Below the pieces are notes generated by a model. That model was not told the DNA's origin. It ran no database searches and saw only the letters and a list, made by a program, of their open reading frames with translations. Positions 17,641 through 26,645 of a stretch of DNA of 64,000 nucleotides are shown piece after piece. Each line of letters opens with the position of its first letter. Positions within the stretch are counted from its first letter, which is position 1. A program made the position numbers and the translations under genes. This stretch comes from Pedobacter ureilyticus (GTDB lineage: Bacteria > Bacteroidota > Bacteroidia > Sphingobacteriales > Sphingobacteriaceae): the NCBI RefSeq assembly GCF_005925345.1, contig NZ_SSHJ01000001.1, positions 248,001-312,000 on the forward strand, in the 5' to 3' direction.

Positions 17641-19467
17641 CTAAATCAATCCATACAAACAGCCGCCCTTCTCTCCCATTCGATCCACTTTACTTTCTAC
17701 CTCTAAATCTTTAATTAGTTCTGGCGCATGATGGGGTTTCTTACGGGCATCAATAATTAATGAACCCTCGCAACCCCAGTGCTTATTTGCTGTAAAATCA
17801 TTTACACCATCTATATCTGCCGCCGGATTGCTTCTGGTAAACGTTACCCAAACGAGGTTATTTATATTTTCTGCAGTAAAGGCAGCGTCATCACAAACCA
17901 CAATTAATGGCAATTGATTTAAGTTATAAGATTTTAAACGCTCCTTCAAAACTTCAATATCTTGCTTTCCTTGCTTTACATTTAAATAATCGTCTAATTG
18001 CACTGCTAAAATTCCTGGGCTAGCCAATTGATAAATGCCAGGTAAATTAAAATCGGCAGGCAAAACGGTCAATAACTCCCGTTTCTTTTCTCCAGCTGCT
18101 GCAAACACCACTTTAGAACCCGAGTTTAAGCCATCGCCAGAATAATCTAAAGTATCTATAGTTGTATTCGTATGGAAATGTACATCTCGTCTCCAATCAA
18201 TGCGTTCTAAAACATGGCTCAGAAAGCGCTCGATGGTATGAGTATCTAAAGTTTCGTCGTCTTCTCTAGCTGCAATAAACAGGTATTTAGCCAAGCTCAA
18301 TTGGTTTTTACCAAGAATATGATTGCTTATGGTTAAAATTTCTTGAGGTTTCCGTTCTTTTAAATAAGGCGTATAACGCTCGCTGCCAATGGCAAACAAC
18401 AAAGGATGTACACCGGCAGCATCAACAGCGTTTACTTCTTTTAGTCCGTGTATCTCTTGCGGTATCGCAGATCCAGAAATCTCATGAATTAAAGCTCCAA
18501 AGCTGGTATCTTCTTGTGGCGGCCTACCCACCACCGTGAACGACCATAATGCGTCTTTCTTATGGTAAACATTATGAACTTTCATTAACGGGAATGGATG
18601 CACCAAGCTGTAATAGCCTAAATGATCGCCAAAAGGCCCTTCGGGTTTGTTCTGGTGTGGCTCTACTGTACCCGTAATTACAAAATCTGCATCAGCAGAA
18701 ATTACAAAATCCTCTTCATCCCTAAAATATCTAAACCTTCTGTTGCCCAAAGCGCCTGCAAAGGTAAGTTCCGATAATCCCTCTGGCAATGGCATTACCG
18801 CTGCTAATGGATGCGATGGAGGCCCACCTACAAAAATACTTACCTTTAGTGGTTGTCCCTTTTTATTGGCTTTGGTTTGGTGCACACCAATGCCTCGGTG
18901 TATCTGGTAATGAAGTCCAATCTCCTTGTCCTGTAGGTAATCGTTGCCTGCCAATTGAATGCGATACATACCCAAATTGCTGTTCATCACCCCTGGTTTG
19001 TCTATATCTTCCGTAAAAACCTGGGGCATGGTAATAAAAGGCCCGCCATCCATTGGCCAATTTACAATTTGTGGAATTGCTGAAATGGTGGTTTTCTGAA
19101 AAGCCTGTTTAAACAACGACTGTTTTAAAGGTAATGCCGTTAATGCCGTTAACGCTGTGCCCACGTATTTAAGCGGCTTTTTTAAGGCCTTCATCGGATC
19201 AGAACGAAGCTCTACCAGTTCTTGAACTTTAGGCAAACTGTCTCTAAACATAAATTTAGAACGTTCGATAGTACCAAAAAGATTGGAGACTGCTTTAAAT
19301 GGACTTCCTTTTACATTTTCGAAGAGCAAAGCCGGTCCTTGTTTTTCGTAAACACGAAGATGAATAGCAGCCATCTCCAAATACGGATCTACTTCTTCTT
19401 TAATTCTAACCAGATGACCGTGTTTTTCTAGGTCCGCAACGCATTCGGCCAAGCTTTTGTATCCCAT
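17641..19467 (-). CDS. UbiD-family prenylated-FMN-dependent decarboxylase
   Basis: This is a 608-residue UbiD-type (de)carboxylase. It keeps GNRRFRYFRDEEDFVI, TGTVEPHQNKPEGPFGDH (the conserved acidic EGPFGDH segment of the active site) and a C-terminal NKHWGCEGSLIID region. Family members use prenylated FMN, made by a UbiX partner not present here, to decarboxylate aromatic or unsaturated acids. Quinone biosynthesis (ubiquinone or the futalosine menaquinone route) is one common role, but the substrate here cannot be read from sequence. The protein is longer than E. coli UbiD (~490 residues), mainly through its C-terminus. A TATCTTTG box sits only five bases before the ATG, which implies an almost leaderless mRNA. 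Confidence 0.9.
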   Translation of the reverse strand: MGYKSLAECVADLEKHGHLVRIKEEVDPYLEMAAIHLRVYEKQGPALLFENVKGSPFKAVSNLFGTIERSKFMFRDSLPKVQELVELRSDPMKALKKPLKYVGTALTALTALPLKQSLFKQAFQKTTISAIPQIVNWPMDGGPFITMPQVFTEDIDKPGVMNSNLGMYRIQLAGNDYLQDKEIGLHYQIHRGIGVHQTKANKKGQPLKVSIFVGGPPSHPLAAVMPLPEGLSELTFAGALGNRRFRYFRDEEDFVISADADFVITGTVEPHQNKPEGPFGDHLGYYSLVHPFPLMKVHNVYHKKDALWSFTVVGRPPQEDTSFGALIHEISGSAIPQEIHGLKEVNAVDAAGVHPLLFAIGSERYTPYLKERKPQEILTISNHILGKNQLSLAKYLFIAAREDDETLDTHTIERFLSHVLERIDWRRDVHFHTNTTIDTLDYSGDGLNSGSKVVFAAAGEKKRELLTVLPADFNLPGIYQLASPGILAVQLDDYLNVKQGKQDIEVLKERLKSYNLNQLPLIVVCDDAAFTAENINNLVWVTFTRSNPAADIDGVNDFTANKHWGCEGSLIIDARKKPHHAPELIKDLEVESKVDRMGEKGGCLYGLI

Positions 19468-19471
19468 ACGG

Positions 19472-19479
19472 CAAAGATA
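19472..19479 (-). promoter_or_regulatory. Candidate -7 box abutting the ubiD-like ATG
   Basis: Minus-strand TATCTTTG matches TAnnTTTG. Only CCGT separates it from the ATG at 19467, so transcription would start at or within the first codon. No -33 motif is seen. Confidence 0.4.
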
Positions 19480-19544
19480 GGAGAATTTGATAATGCTGTA
19501 ATGTGATGGTTATAGAATGTGATGATTTGATGATGAGAAAGCAT

Positions 19545-19596
19545 AAAAAAGCCACAGATGTACAGAACAATTTTAAAATCTGTGCATGTGTGGCTT
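19545..19596 (-). terminator. Terminator of dps built from a dispersed repeat pair
   Basis: The facing arms GCCACAGATGTACAGA (19551-19566) and TCTGTGCATGTGTGGC (19579-19594) pair with few mismatches and give six T on the minus strand. The arms belong to the same repeat family as 28311-28330 and 28549-28568. Confidence 0.75.
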
Positions 19597-19636
19597 CCTA
19601 AAATCAGCTAATCGTCACATCAGCCAATTAGCTCAT

Positions 19637-20116
19637 CTATTTTTTTCCCAAAAACGATTTCAACATCCAAATGGTTTTTTCTTTGAATTGCATGAACCTA
19701 TTAACCATATCATTAGAACCATCGTCTCCAGCTTTATCAGTCGCCTCCAACAAGTCACGTTCTAGCTCAATTAGTTTGGTCATATCTTCTAAAACGGCCT
19801 CTACCATGGCAGTGTCTGCTAAACCGATAGTATCAATTTCTTTAATAGCAGATTCTTTAATATAATCGGCAAAACGGCTGTGAGGCGGCTTACCTAGAGT
19901 TAGTACGCGTTCTGCAATTTCATCTATGGTTAACTGGGCGTTGGTGTAAAGTTCTTCAAACTTTAAATGAAGCGTAAAAAAGTTTTGTCCTTTAATATTC
20001 CAATGACAGCCTCTTAATTTTTGATAATGAATATGATAATTGGCCAAATACTCGTTTAGCATATCTACCACTGGTTTCACTTGTTTTTCGCTTAAATTTA
20101 TTTCTTTTGCTGACAT
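19637..20116 (-). CDS. dps: Dps-family ferritin-like DNA-protection protein
   Basis: This 159-residue protein should assemble into a 12-subunit shell that oxidises and stores iron and protects DNA from peroxide. All inter-subunit ferroxidase ligands are present at the spacing of E. coli Dps: His38 (RGCHWN), His50 (TLHLKFEELY), Asp65 and Glu69 (TIDEIAERV). Length is typical. It lies alone, with a terminator directly after it. Upstream, a 6-bp inverted repeat AACTTA-N6-TAAGTT (20151-20168) is positioned like an operator. Oxidative-stress control would be usual for the family but is not shown by sequence. Confidence 0.95.
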   Translation of the reverse strand: MSAKEINLSEKQVKPVVDMLNEYLANYHIHYQKLRGCHWNIKGQNFFTLHLKFEELYTNAQLTIDEIAERVLTLGKPPHSRFADYIKESAIKEIDTIGLADTAMVEAVLEDMTKLIELERDLLEATDKAGDDGSNDMVNRFMQFKEKTIWMLKSFLGKK

Positions 20117-20150
20117 AATATGTATGTTTTTAATAGTATAAAGCTAACAA

Positions 20151-20168
20151 AACTTAGTATAATAAGTT
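20151..20168. promoter_or_regulatory. Possible operator upstream of dps
   Basis: The inverted repeat AACTTA-GTATAA-TAAGTT lies 35-52 bp before the dps ATG. The symmetry is exact but short, and the sequence is AT-rich, so chance is a real alternative. Confidence 0.3.
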
Positions 20169-20282
20169 TGAAGCAAATTGAAATTTAATACAATAGAACA
20201 TTAAATGTTACCGTTTAGTTACATAGTTAGCGATCCTATATATTATTCGTATAATTGTACCTCCAAAAATTTAAGAATATAG

Positions 20283-21755
20283 ATGTTAAAAAGATATATT
20301 TTGATCACCGCTCTATTTGGTTCGGCAACCGCCCATGCTAATGCTCCTGTAGATTCTATTGGGGTTGAGAACAATAACGGAAAAAAACTCATCATCCATA
20401 AAGTAGACCCTAAAGAAAGCTACTACTCAATATCCCGAAAATACAATGTAAGTGTTAAGGATATTCAAACGTATAATAACAACATTGGCTTGCAAATAGG
20501 TAGTATAATCAAAGTTCCAACTGAAATTCCCTTTGGCCAAAAACCTGTTGCTGGCAATTCGCCAAATATTAGTGCTACCACTTTTTTTGAATACACCGTA
20601 GCGGCCAAAGACAACTTGAATTTAATTGCCGAAAGATTTGCGACAACAGTGCCAGAGATAAAAAAACTCAACAGTCTGAATGGCATTAATCTTCAAGTTG
20701 GGCAGCTTTTGAAAGTTCCCTTTACTAAAAGTGGATCTAAAATACCAACTAACTCCAATGTCATCTCTGCCAAACCTAAGGAAATGCCTACACCAGCGGT
20801 TTCCGAGAACTTAACTACTGAGCATACCGTAAAACCTAAAGAATACCTAGGGATAATTGCTAAACAATATGGTATTACTGTAGAAGAATTAAAAGAGGCA
20901 AATGGTTTAAGTGCTAACAATTTAAGCATTGGGCAAATTTTAAAAATACCTACCAAGGCTAATGAGCAATCGGAAAAAATTACCGAGGTAACTATGATGC
21001 CACCACCGCCGGTAACTAACCATGAAGTTAAACCTCAGGAAACCATTTTTACTATTGCTAAAAAATATGACACTACCGCTGATTATTTAAGGCAACTTAA
21101 CAACCTAACTAACAATTCGCTAAAAGTAGGTCAAAGCATTCTTGTGCCAAAAACAGAAAAAGCACCTCCTACAAAAGCGATTGCCGTTACCGCCCCGATA
21201 GCAGCAGAGCCTACTTTTGAGCATGTGGTAGCAAATGGCGAAACCATTTATTCTATCGCACAAAAATATCAACTGACCACCTATCAGTTAAAAACCTATA
21301 ACAACTTAGCCTCTACGGAATTAAAAGTTGGGCAAAAGCTGATCATCAAAGGTGAAAAACCTACTATTGCTTCAAATGCTGATCAAAATACCGATGACGA
21401 GCCGGCAGATAGTGTAGAAACGCTAAAAAATCCAAATTTAAAAAGACCAGCAGCAGTTTATGGCCTAAATAAAATTGAAGAAAAAGGGACCGGAGTTTGG
21501 ATTAGTGATCCTGATCTAGATCAAAACAAAATGCTAATTTTGCACCGAACAGCTCCGGTAGGCACTATTATACAAATTACCAACCCAATGACCAATCGTT
21601 CTACTTTTGCAAAGGTAGTTGGTAAATTTACTGAAAACGAAACTACCAAAGACGTAATTATTGTAATGACTAAAGCAGTTGCTGATGCCGTTGGCGCACT
21701 AGACAAACGCTTTTTTTGTAATCTAATCTACGGACCAAAAGAGAATGAAAAATAA
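20283..21755 (+). CDS. Exported protein with five LysM domains and a C-terminal RlpA-like domain
   Basis: This is a 490-residue envelope protein. A signal peptide (to ~residue 20, AHA) is followed by five LysM units at approximately 38-80, 99-143, 179-224, 244-288 and 310-356, each with the YSI..KY..... L...N pattern ending IGQ.L.VP. LysM binds N-acetylglucosamine chains, so the protein should sit on peptidoglycan. The last ~110 residues (KGTGVWISD, HRTAPVGTIIQITNPMTNRS, VVGKF) resemble the double-psi barrel of RlpA-like proteins, which are lytic transglycosylases or septal peptidoglycan binders. The catalytic Asp of RlpA is not evident, so a binding role is likelier. It overlaps the uridine kinase gene by 11 bp. 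Confidence 0.85.
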   Translation: MLKRYILITALFGSATAHANAPVDSIGVENNNGKKLIIHKVDPKESYYSISRKYNVSVKDIQTYNNNIGLQIGSIIKVPTEIPFGQKPVAGNSPNISATTFFEYTVAAKDNLNLIAERFATTVPEIKKLNSLNGINLQVGQLLKVPFTKSGSKIPTNSNVISAKPKEMPTPAVSENLTTEHTVKPKEYLGIIAKQYGITVEELKEANGLSANNLSIGQILKIPTKANEQSEKITEVTMMPPPPVTNHEVKPQETIFTIAKKYDTTADYLRQLNNLTNNSLKVGQSILVPKTEKAPPTKAIAVTAPIAAEPTFEHVVANGETIYSIAQKYQLTTYQLKTYNNLASTELKVGQKLIIKGEKPTIASNADQNTDDEPADSVETLKNPNLKRPAAVYGLNKIEEKGTGVWISDPDLDQNKMLILHRTAPVGTIIQITNPMTNRSTFAKVVGKFTENETTKDVIIVMTKAVADAVGALDKRFFCNLIYGPKENEK

Positions 21756-22386
21756 TAAGCCCGTAATTATCGGTATCGCTGGCGGCAGTGGCTCTGGCAA
21801 AACCTTTTTCTTGCATAGTTTTCTCCATCATTTTAAAACAGATGAAGTTACTTTAGTATCGCAAGATGACTATTATATCCCTGCTGGAGAAATGACGCAG
21901 GAAGAAAACAAACTTTATAACTTCGATTTGCCAAGTACAATTGATGACCAACAGTTTTTATTGGATATCAAAAAGCTGATTAGTGGCGAAACCGTTTATA
22001 AAAAGGAATATAATTTTAACAATCCATTGGCGGTCACTAAAATTTTAGAAATACACCCCGCTCCCATTATTATTGTTGAGGGACTTTTCATTCTTCACTT
22101 TACCGAGATCCATAAATTAATTGATTATAAAATCTTCATAGAGGCTGATGAAAATATTGCGTTAGAAAGAAGAATTCAAAGAGACGGTATTGAACGAGGT
22201 TATCCAGAAGAAGATGTATTATACAAGTGGCACAACCACGTAGTTCCAGCCTACAAGGAATATTTATTACCTTATAAAGAAACCTGTAACCAGCTGATAT
22301 ACAACAACTCCAACGAAGCAGATGATATTATTCGCATCACCGAACAAATGTCCGCAGATTTTAAAAATGATTATTGTAAAAGCTAA
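21745..22386 (+). CDS. udk: Uridine kinase
   Basis: This 213-residue P-loop kinase phosphorylates uridine and cytidine with ATP or GTP in pyrimidine salvage. Walker A is GGSGSGKT at residues ~14-21. QDDYYIP (~46-52) and the NFDLPSTID segment are the nucleoside-binding motifs of uridine kinases. IIIVEGLFIL holds the Walker-B-like strand and ERRIQRD is the lid arginine segment. Length is normal. Its ATG lies inside the 3' end of the LysM gene, which suggests translational coupling, although the two products have no evident functional link. A hairpin terminator follows. Confidence 0.92.
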   Translation: MKNNKPVIIGIAGGSGSGKTFFLHSFLHHFKTDEVTLVSQDDYYIPAGEMTQEENKLYNFDLPSTIDDQQFLLDIKKLISGETVYKKEYNFNNPLAVTKILEIHPAPIIIVEGLFILHFTEIHKLIDYKIFIEADENIALERRIQRDGIERGYPEEDVLYKWHNHVVPAYKEYLLPYKETCNQLIYNNSNEADDIIRITEQMSADFKNDYCKS

Positions 22387-22406
22387 ATATTAATAATATG
22401 ATATTG

Positions 22407-22431
22407 AAGCGCCTATAGGGCGCTTTTTTTA
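22407..22431 (+). terminator. Terminator after udk
   Basis: Stem AGCGCC / GGCGCT with a 5-nt loop (22408-22424) is followed by seven T, 20 bases after the udk stop. Confidence 0.88.
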
Positions 22432-22565
22432 TGTATTAAGCCATTATGTTTCAAAATGTTATTTTTTAACTTTTGATTTGTTTTATTTTTTTAAAAATCG
22501 TTTATTTGATAAAACATGAAAGCCGAGCTTGTTTTGCAAACCAAATCATTAAACGAATTATATAA

Positions 22566-23903
22566 ATGTCTAAAGTTGCTACTGCGCTAAAGTCAGCTAA
22601 TGAAACCAAAAGCTTAATTATTGGCCAAGATGTTTTACAACAAGCTTTCATAGTATTCAAAGAACAATTTCCTGGCAAGAAAGCAATCATAGTTGCTGAT
22701 CAAACTACTTATGGCATAGTTGGCGAAACTATATTGAAACAATTTGAAAGTAACGGTATCAAACAAGAACCTGCTTTTGTGTATTCTGATCCCGAATTAT
22801 ATGCTGAATACAAATATGTAGAAGAACTTGTTGCAGCTTTAGAACAACATCAAGCTATACCAGTAGCCGTTGGATCAGGAACCATCAACGATCTTACAAA
22901 ACTAGCAGCACACTTAACAAACCGGCCTTATATGTGTGTGGCAACAGCGGCTTCTATGGACGGCTACACCGCTTTTGGTGCTTCAATTACTGCTAATGGC
23001 GCAAAACAGACTTTCAATTGTCCGGCGCCACAAGCTTGTGTGGCCGACGTGGATATTTTAAGTGCTGCACCTACCGAAATGACGGCCGCGGGCTATGCCG
23101 ATTTATTCGCTAAAATTACCGCTGGTGCTGATTGGATTTTGGCCGATGCATTGCGGGTTGAAGCCATTGATCAAACCGCCTGGTCTATTGTGCAAGATGG
23201 ATTACACGAGGCACTTTCAGATCCAGAGGGAACAAAAAATGGACATGCACAAGCAGTGACACAACTTACCGAAGGATTGATGTTAGGCGGATTTGCTATG
23301 CAATGGTCTAAATCCAGCCGGCCTGCTTCTGGCGCAGAACATCAATTTAGCCATTTATGGAACATGGAACACCACCTCAAAAATGGCGAGCATGTTTCAC
23401 ACGGCTTTCAGGTAAGTGTTGGCACTTTAGCCATTACCGCTTTGTATGATTTACTGCTAAAAACCGATTTAGAAAATTTAGACATCCAAGCAGCATTCAA
23501 ACAATGGCCAACCGAAGAAGAGCTTAAAAAACAATCGTTAGCCATCTTTAAAGGTACTGATTTCCCTGAGATAGGTTGGCAAGAAACCAGCGCTAAATAC
23601 ATAAATCATCAAGAATTAGAAAAACAACTACAAACGTTAAAACACAATTGGCAAGAGATCAAGCAACGTCTTGCTAAGCAAATTGTCCCTTTTGTAGAAG
23701 CCAAATCTAGATTAGCTATCGTTGGCGCTCCAACAGAGCCCGAACACATCGGTATTAGTAGAGAAAGATTGAAAGAAACATTTGTAAGAGCACAATACAT
23801 CAGAAGAAGATTTACTGTACTTGATTTAGCTGTAAGAACTGGCTATCTCGATCAGTGGCTAGATCAGTTATTTGCTAAAGATGGAATTTGGCCTATAAAT
23901 TAA
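22566..23903 (+). CDS. sn-Glycerol-1-phosphate dehydrogenase (AraM/EgsA-like)
   Basis: This 445-residue NAD(P)-dependent enzyme of the iron-alcohol-dehydrogenase superfamily most resembles AraM/EgsA, which reduce dihydroxyacetone phosphate to sn-glycerol-1-phosphate (the archaeal-type stereoisomer). The nucleotide loop is GSGTINDL (103-110). ATAASMDGYTAFGAS is diagnostic of the G1PDH group. Metal ligands are expected at Asp179 (AGYAD), His259 (GAEHQFSH) and His279 (SHGFQV). The last ~90 residues, with IGISRERLKETF, follow the AraM pattern. It heads a tight three-gene run with an organophosphate transporter and a HAD phosphatase, which supports a glycerol-phosphate role. Native product stereochemistry needs assay. 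Confidence 0.85.
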   Translation: MSKVATALKSANETKSLIIGQDVLQQAFIVFKEQFPGKKAIIVADQTTYGIVGETILKQFESNGIKQEPAFVYSDPELYAEYKYVEELVAALEQHQAIPVAVGSGTINDLTKLAAHLTNRPYMCVATAASMDGYTAFGASITANGAKQTFNCPAPQACVADVDILSAAPTEMTAAGYADLFAKITAGADWILADALRVEAIDQTAWSIVQDGLHEALSDPEGTKNGHAQAVTQLTEGLMLGGFAMQWSKSSRPASGAEHQFSHLWNMEHHLKNGEHVSHGFQVSVGTLAITALYDLLLKTDLENLDIQAAFKQWPTEEELKKQSLAIFKGTDFPEIGWQETSAKYINHQELEKQLQTLKHNWQEIKQRLAKQIVPFVEAKSRLAIVGAPTEPEHIGISRERLKETFVRAQYIRRRFTVLDLAVRTGYLDQWLDQLFAKDGIWPIN

Positions 23904-23938
23904 TAACCAAGGAAGAAACCACCAATGAACTAAAATAT

Positions 23939-25432
23939 ATGAACGTAGAAGAAACAAAAGACAAGGAAGAAGCTTCTAAAAAGCTATTCAAATACTGGCA
24001 AACCCGCACCATTGTAGTTACTATGATTGGCTATGCACTGTTCTATTTTGTACGAAAAAACTTTTCGTTTGCCATTCCAGGCTTAACCGCAGAATTTGGA
24101 ATAACCAAAACAAGCTTTGGAATTATTATGACCTTGGTAACTATTGTTTATGGCATATCAAGGTTTCTTAATGGCGTTTTAGCAGACAGGGTAAATGCTC
24201 GTTATCACATGTCGATAGGTTTGTTTCTTTGTGCGGTGGCCAATTTTGCCTTTGGCTGGGGTACCGATTTAAGCACCTTATTTACTGGAGAAACCGGAGG
24301 CCCTATGTTTACTAATACTATGGTACTCATCTTCGGAATCATCTTGATCGTGAACAATCTTATCCAAGGAAGTGGATTTCCGCCGGTGGCTCGTTTATTA
24401 ACCCATTGGATACCGCAAAATGAATTGGCAACAAAAATGTCAATTTGGAATACATCGCACTCTATTGGTGCGGCGTTAGTGGCTATTCTCGCCGGCTATA
24501 TTATGGGCTCACTAGGAACCAACATGAGCAATAATCCGGAAATAGTTGCATCCATTGCGGCCAACTTAAAAGTAGACCCATCAGATACCGAAAAAATGAA
24601 AAGCGTAATTGAGTCTGCCTCTCATTATGGCGCATGGAAATGGTGTTTTTGGATACCAGCAGCCATTGCCATGGTAGGTGCTGTAGGGTTATTTGTTGGC
24701 TTAAGGGATACGCCATCTTCTGTAGGCCTGCCAGAACTACATAAAACACACAAAAAAGGCAAAGACTCTTCTGCAGAATTTAAAGCATTTGTAAGCAAGC
24801 ACGTGTACCGTAACAAATGGATATGGATTTTGGGTATAGCCAATTTCTTTGTTTATATAGTTCGCTTTGCGGTATTAGATTGGGGGCCAACTTTTTTAAA
24901 GGAAGCCCACGGAATGACATTGAGCAATGCAGGCTGGACAGTAGCTGTATTCGAAATATTCGGCATTTTGGGAATGCTAGTTGCTGGTTGGGTAACCGAC
25001 AAATATTTAGCCGGAAAAGCCCACCGTACCTCTCTATTTTGCATGGTAGGTGTAGCTGTTTTTATGACCATCTTTCTATACCTACCAACCGATAGCCCGC
25101 AATGGATGATGATTGCAGTTTTAGCGGCATGCGGATTCTTCATTTATGGGCCACAAGCCCTTATTGGCATTGCGGCTGCAAACCAAGCAACCAACCGAGC
25201 AGCGGCGACAGCCAATGGCTTAACAGGTTTATTTGGTTATGCAAGCGGATTGGTTTCTGGAGTTGGCGTTGGATATATGGTAGATGTACTCAGTAAAAGT
25301 GAGCCGGGCAAGGCATGGGATTATGTTTTTATGATGATGATAGGTATGGCAATTTTATGTGTATTTATTTTTGCTTTAATGTGGAAGGCCAAAGCACATG
25401 GATATGACGATTTAGAAACTAAAATTGATTAA
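23939..25432 (+). CDS. GlpT/UhpT-type organophosphate:phosphate antiporter (MFS)
   Basis: This inner-membrane transporter of about 497 residues has ~12 membrane segments. The signature FYFVRKNFSFAIPG near the start is typical of the OPA family (GlpT, UhpT, PgtP), which exchanges glycerol-3-phosphate or hexose phosphates for inorganic phosphate. GSGFPPVARLLTHWIP corresponds to the conserved central helix-5 loop. ATG 23939 is chosen; an upstream TTG (23888) would overlap the dehydrogenase gene by 16 bp and add 17 polar residues. The gene ends six bases before the HAD phosphatase. Context points to glycerol phosphates as substrate, but either stereoisomer is possible. Confidence 0.88.
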   Translation: MNVEETKDKEEASKKLFKYWQTRTIVVTMIGYALFYFVRKNFSFAIPGLTAEFGITKTSFGIIMTLVTIVYGISRFLNGVLADRVNARYHMSIGLFLCAVANFAFGWGTDLSTLFTGETGGPMFTNTMVLIFGIILIVNNLIQGSGFPPVARLLTHWIPQNELATKMSIWNTSHSIGAALVAILAGYIMGSLGTNMSNNPEIVASIAANLKVDPSDTEKMKSVIESASHYGAWKWCFWIPAAIAMVGAVGLFVGLRDTPSSVGLPELHKTHKKGKDSSAEFKAFVSKHVYRNKWIWILGIANFFVYIVRFAVLDWGPTFLKEAHGMTLSNAGWTVAVFEIFGILGMLVAGWVTDKYLAGKAHRTSLFCMVGVAVFMTIFLYLPTDSPQWMMIAVLAACGFFIYGPQALIGIAAANQATNRAAATANGLTGLFGYASGLVSGVGVGYMVDVLSKSEPGKAWDYVFMMMIGMAILCVFIFALMWKAKAHGYDDLETKID

Positions 25433-25438
25433 AAAGAG

Positions 25439-26290
25439 ATGACACTTACACCAGAAATAAAACAACAACTACAACACATTAAACACTTTGCCTTAGATAT
25501 GGATGGCACCATTTACAATGGCAGCACCCTTTTTCCTTTCACTAACATTTTTTTAACCTATTTAAAAAATAATGGCATTGGTTACTCTTTCCTAACCAAT
25601 AATCCATCTAAAAGCACAGCCGATTACCTTAAACATTTAGAAAAAATGGGTATTCCCGCTACCAGAGAAGAAATGTACACATCTGCGGTAGCAACAATCA
25701 ATTACATCAAGAACCATCATCCGGCTATTAAAAAAATATTCATATTAGGCACACCCAGTATGGTTAAAGAGTTTGAAGATGCTGGATTTATCTCTACAGA
25801 TGAAAGCGCAGAAGATAAACCTGATGCCCTAGTGGTAGGTTTTGACACTTCACTAGTTTATTCTAGGTTGTGCAGGGCGGCTTATTGGGCAAGTGAAAAG
25901 CTACCTTATTTTGCTACCAATCCAGACTGGGTTTGCCCTACAGACCAGCCTAACGTTTTAGTAGATTGTGGGGCTATCTGTGCTTGTATTGAAGGGGCAA
26001 CTAAAAGAAAACCAGATGTGGTTATTGGTAAACCAGACCCTGGTATGTTAGACGGAATTATCCAAAAATTTGGATTGCAGCCAAACGAAATTGCCATGGT
26101 TGGCGATAGAATTTACACCGATGTGCAAATGGCCAAAAATGCTGGTGCTTTAGGCGTTCTAGTGTTATCTGGCGAAGCTACCGCTACCGATGTCGAAAAT
26201 TCTGCCGTAAAGCCAGATATTGTAGCCAAAAACTTAGCCCAGTTGCAAGATTTTATTGAGCAAGCAAAGCTGATAAGCTCAGCTGAATAA
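25439..26290 (+). CDS. HAD-IIA (NagD/AraL-like) sugar- or glycerol-phosphate phosphatase
   Basis: This 283-residue HAD-superfamily hydrolase has nucleophile Asp20 and acid Asp22 in FALDMDGTIYNG, motif II in FLTNNPSKS, a C2-type cap (~80-190), motif III Lys in VIGKPDPGM and motif IV in MVGDRIYTDVQMAK. This is the layout of the NagD/AraL/4-nitrophenylphosphatase subfamily, which dephosphorylates small phospho-metabolites including glycerol phosphates. It directly follows the transporter, so import or synthesis of a glycerol phosphate and its dephosphorylation could be linked. In Bacillus, AraL and AraM are also neighbours, a parallel worth noting. A perfect terminator follows. Confidence 0.88.
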   Translation: MTLTPEIKQQLQHIKHFALDMDGTIYNGSTLFPFTNIFLTYLKNNGIGYSFLTNNPSKSTADYLKHLEKMGIPATREEMYTSAVATINYIKNHHPAIKKIFILGTPSMVKEFEDAGFISTDESAEDKPDALVVGFDTSLVYSRLCRAAYWASEKLPYFATNPDWVCPTDQPNVLVDCGAICACIEGATKRKPDVVIGKPDPGMLDGIIQKFGLQPNEIAMVGDRIYTDVQMAKNAGALGVLVLSGEATATDVENSAVKPDIVAKNLAQLQDFIEQAKLISSAE

Positions 26291-26303
26291 TAAATTCGTT
26301 GAT

Positions 26304-26347
26304 AAACAAAACAGGCCTGTATTTAAAAATACAGGCCTGTTTTGTTT
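26304..26347. terminator. Bidirectional terminator between the HAD and csp genes
   Basis: Perfect 21-bp arms (26304-26324 and 26327-26347, core ACAGGCCTGT) have a 2-nt loop and A/T-rich bases, serving two convergent genes. The core ACAGGCCTGT is itself palindromic. Confidence 0.9.
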
Positions 26348-26368
26348 AGAAGTATGATCGAATTAAAA

Positions 26369-26566
26369 TTAAGCTTTTCTTACGTTTACAGCCTGTGGTC
26401 CTTTTTTGCCTTCAGCTATTTCAAATTCTACTTCATCATTTTCTTTGATTCCATTGATGCCACCTTCTACATCTTTAAAATGTACAAAAATTTCTTTGCC
26501 ACCGTCATGAGAGATGAACCCATAACCTTTTTCGGTATTAAACCATTTTACTTTTCCGGTACTCAT
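26369..26566 (-). CDS. Cold-shock-domain protein
   Basis: This 65-residue single-domain CspA-family protein binds single-stranded RNA or DNA. RNP1 is KGYGFI and RNP2 is IFVHF. The GKVKWFN start and GPQAVNV end are canonical. It should act as an RNA chaperone; whether it is cold-induced is not shown, since no long structured leader is visible in the ~80 bp upstream. It is located between a bidirectional terminator and the peroxiredoxin gene. Confidence 0.95.
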   Translation of the reverse strand: MSTGKVKWFNTEKGYGFISHDGGKEIFVHFKDVEGGINGIKENDEVEFEIAEGKKGPQAVNVRKA

Positions 26567-26645
26567 TAGTTTTAGTTCTACTATATTAAAATTGATAATT
26601 AAAGTAAATCTAATGATTTATTATTAACTATCAACTTCTTATAAA

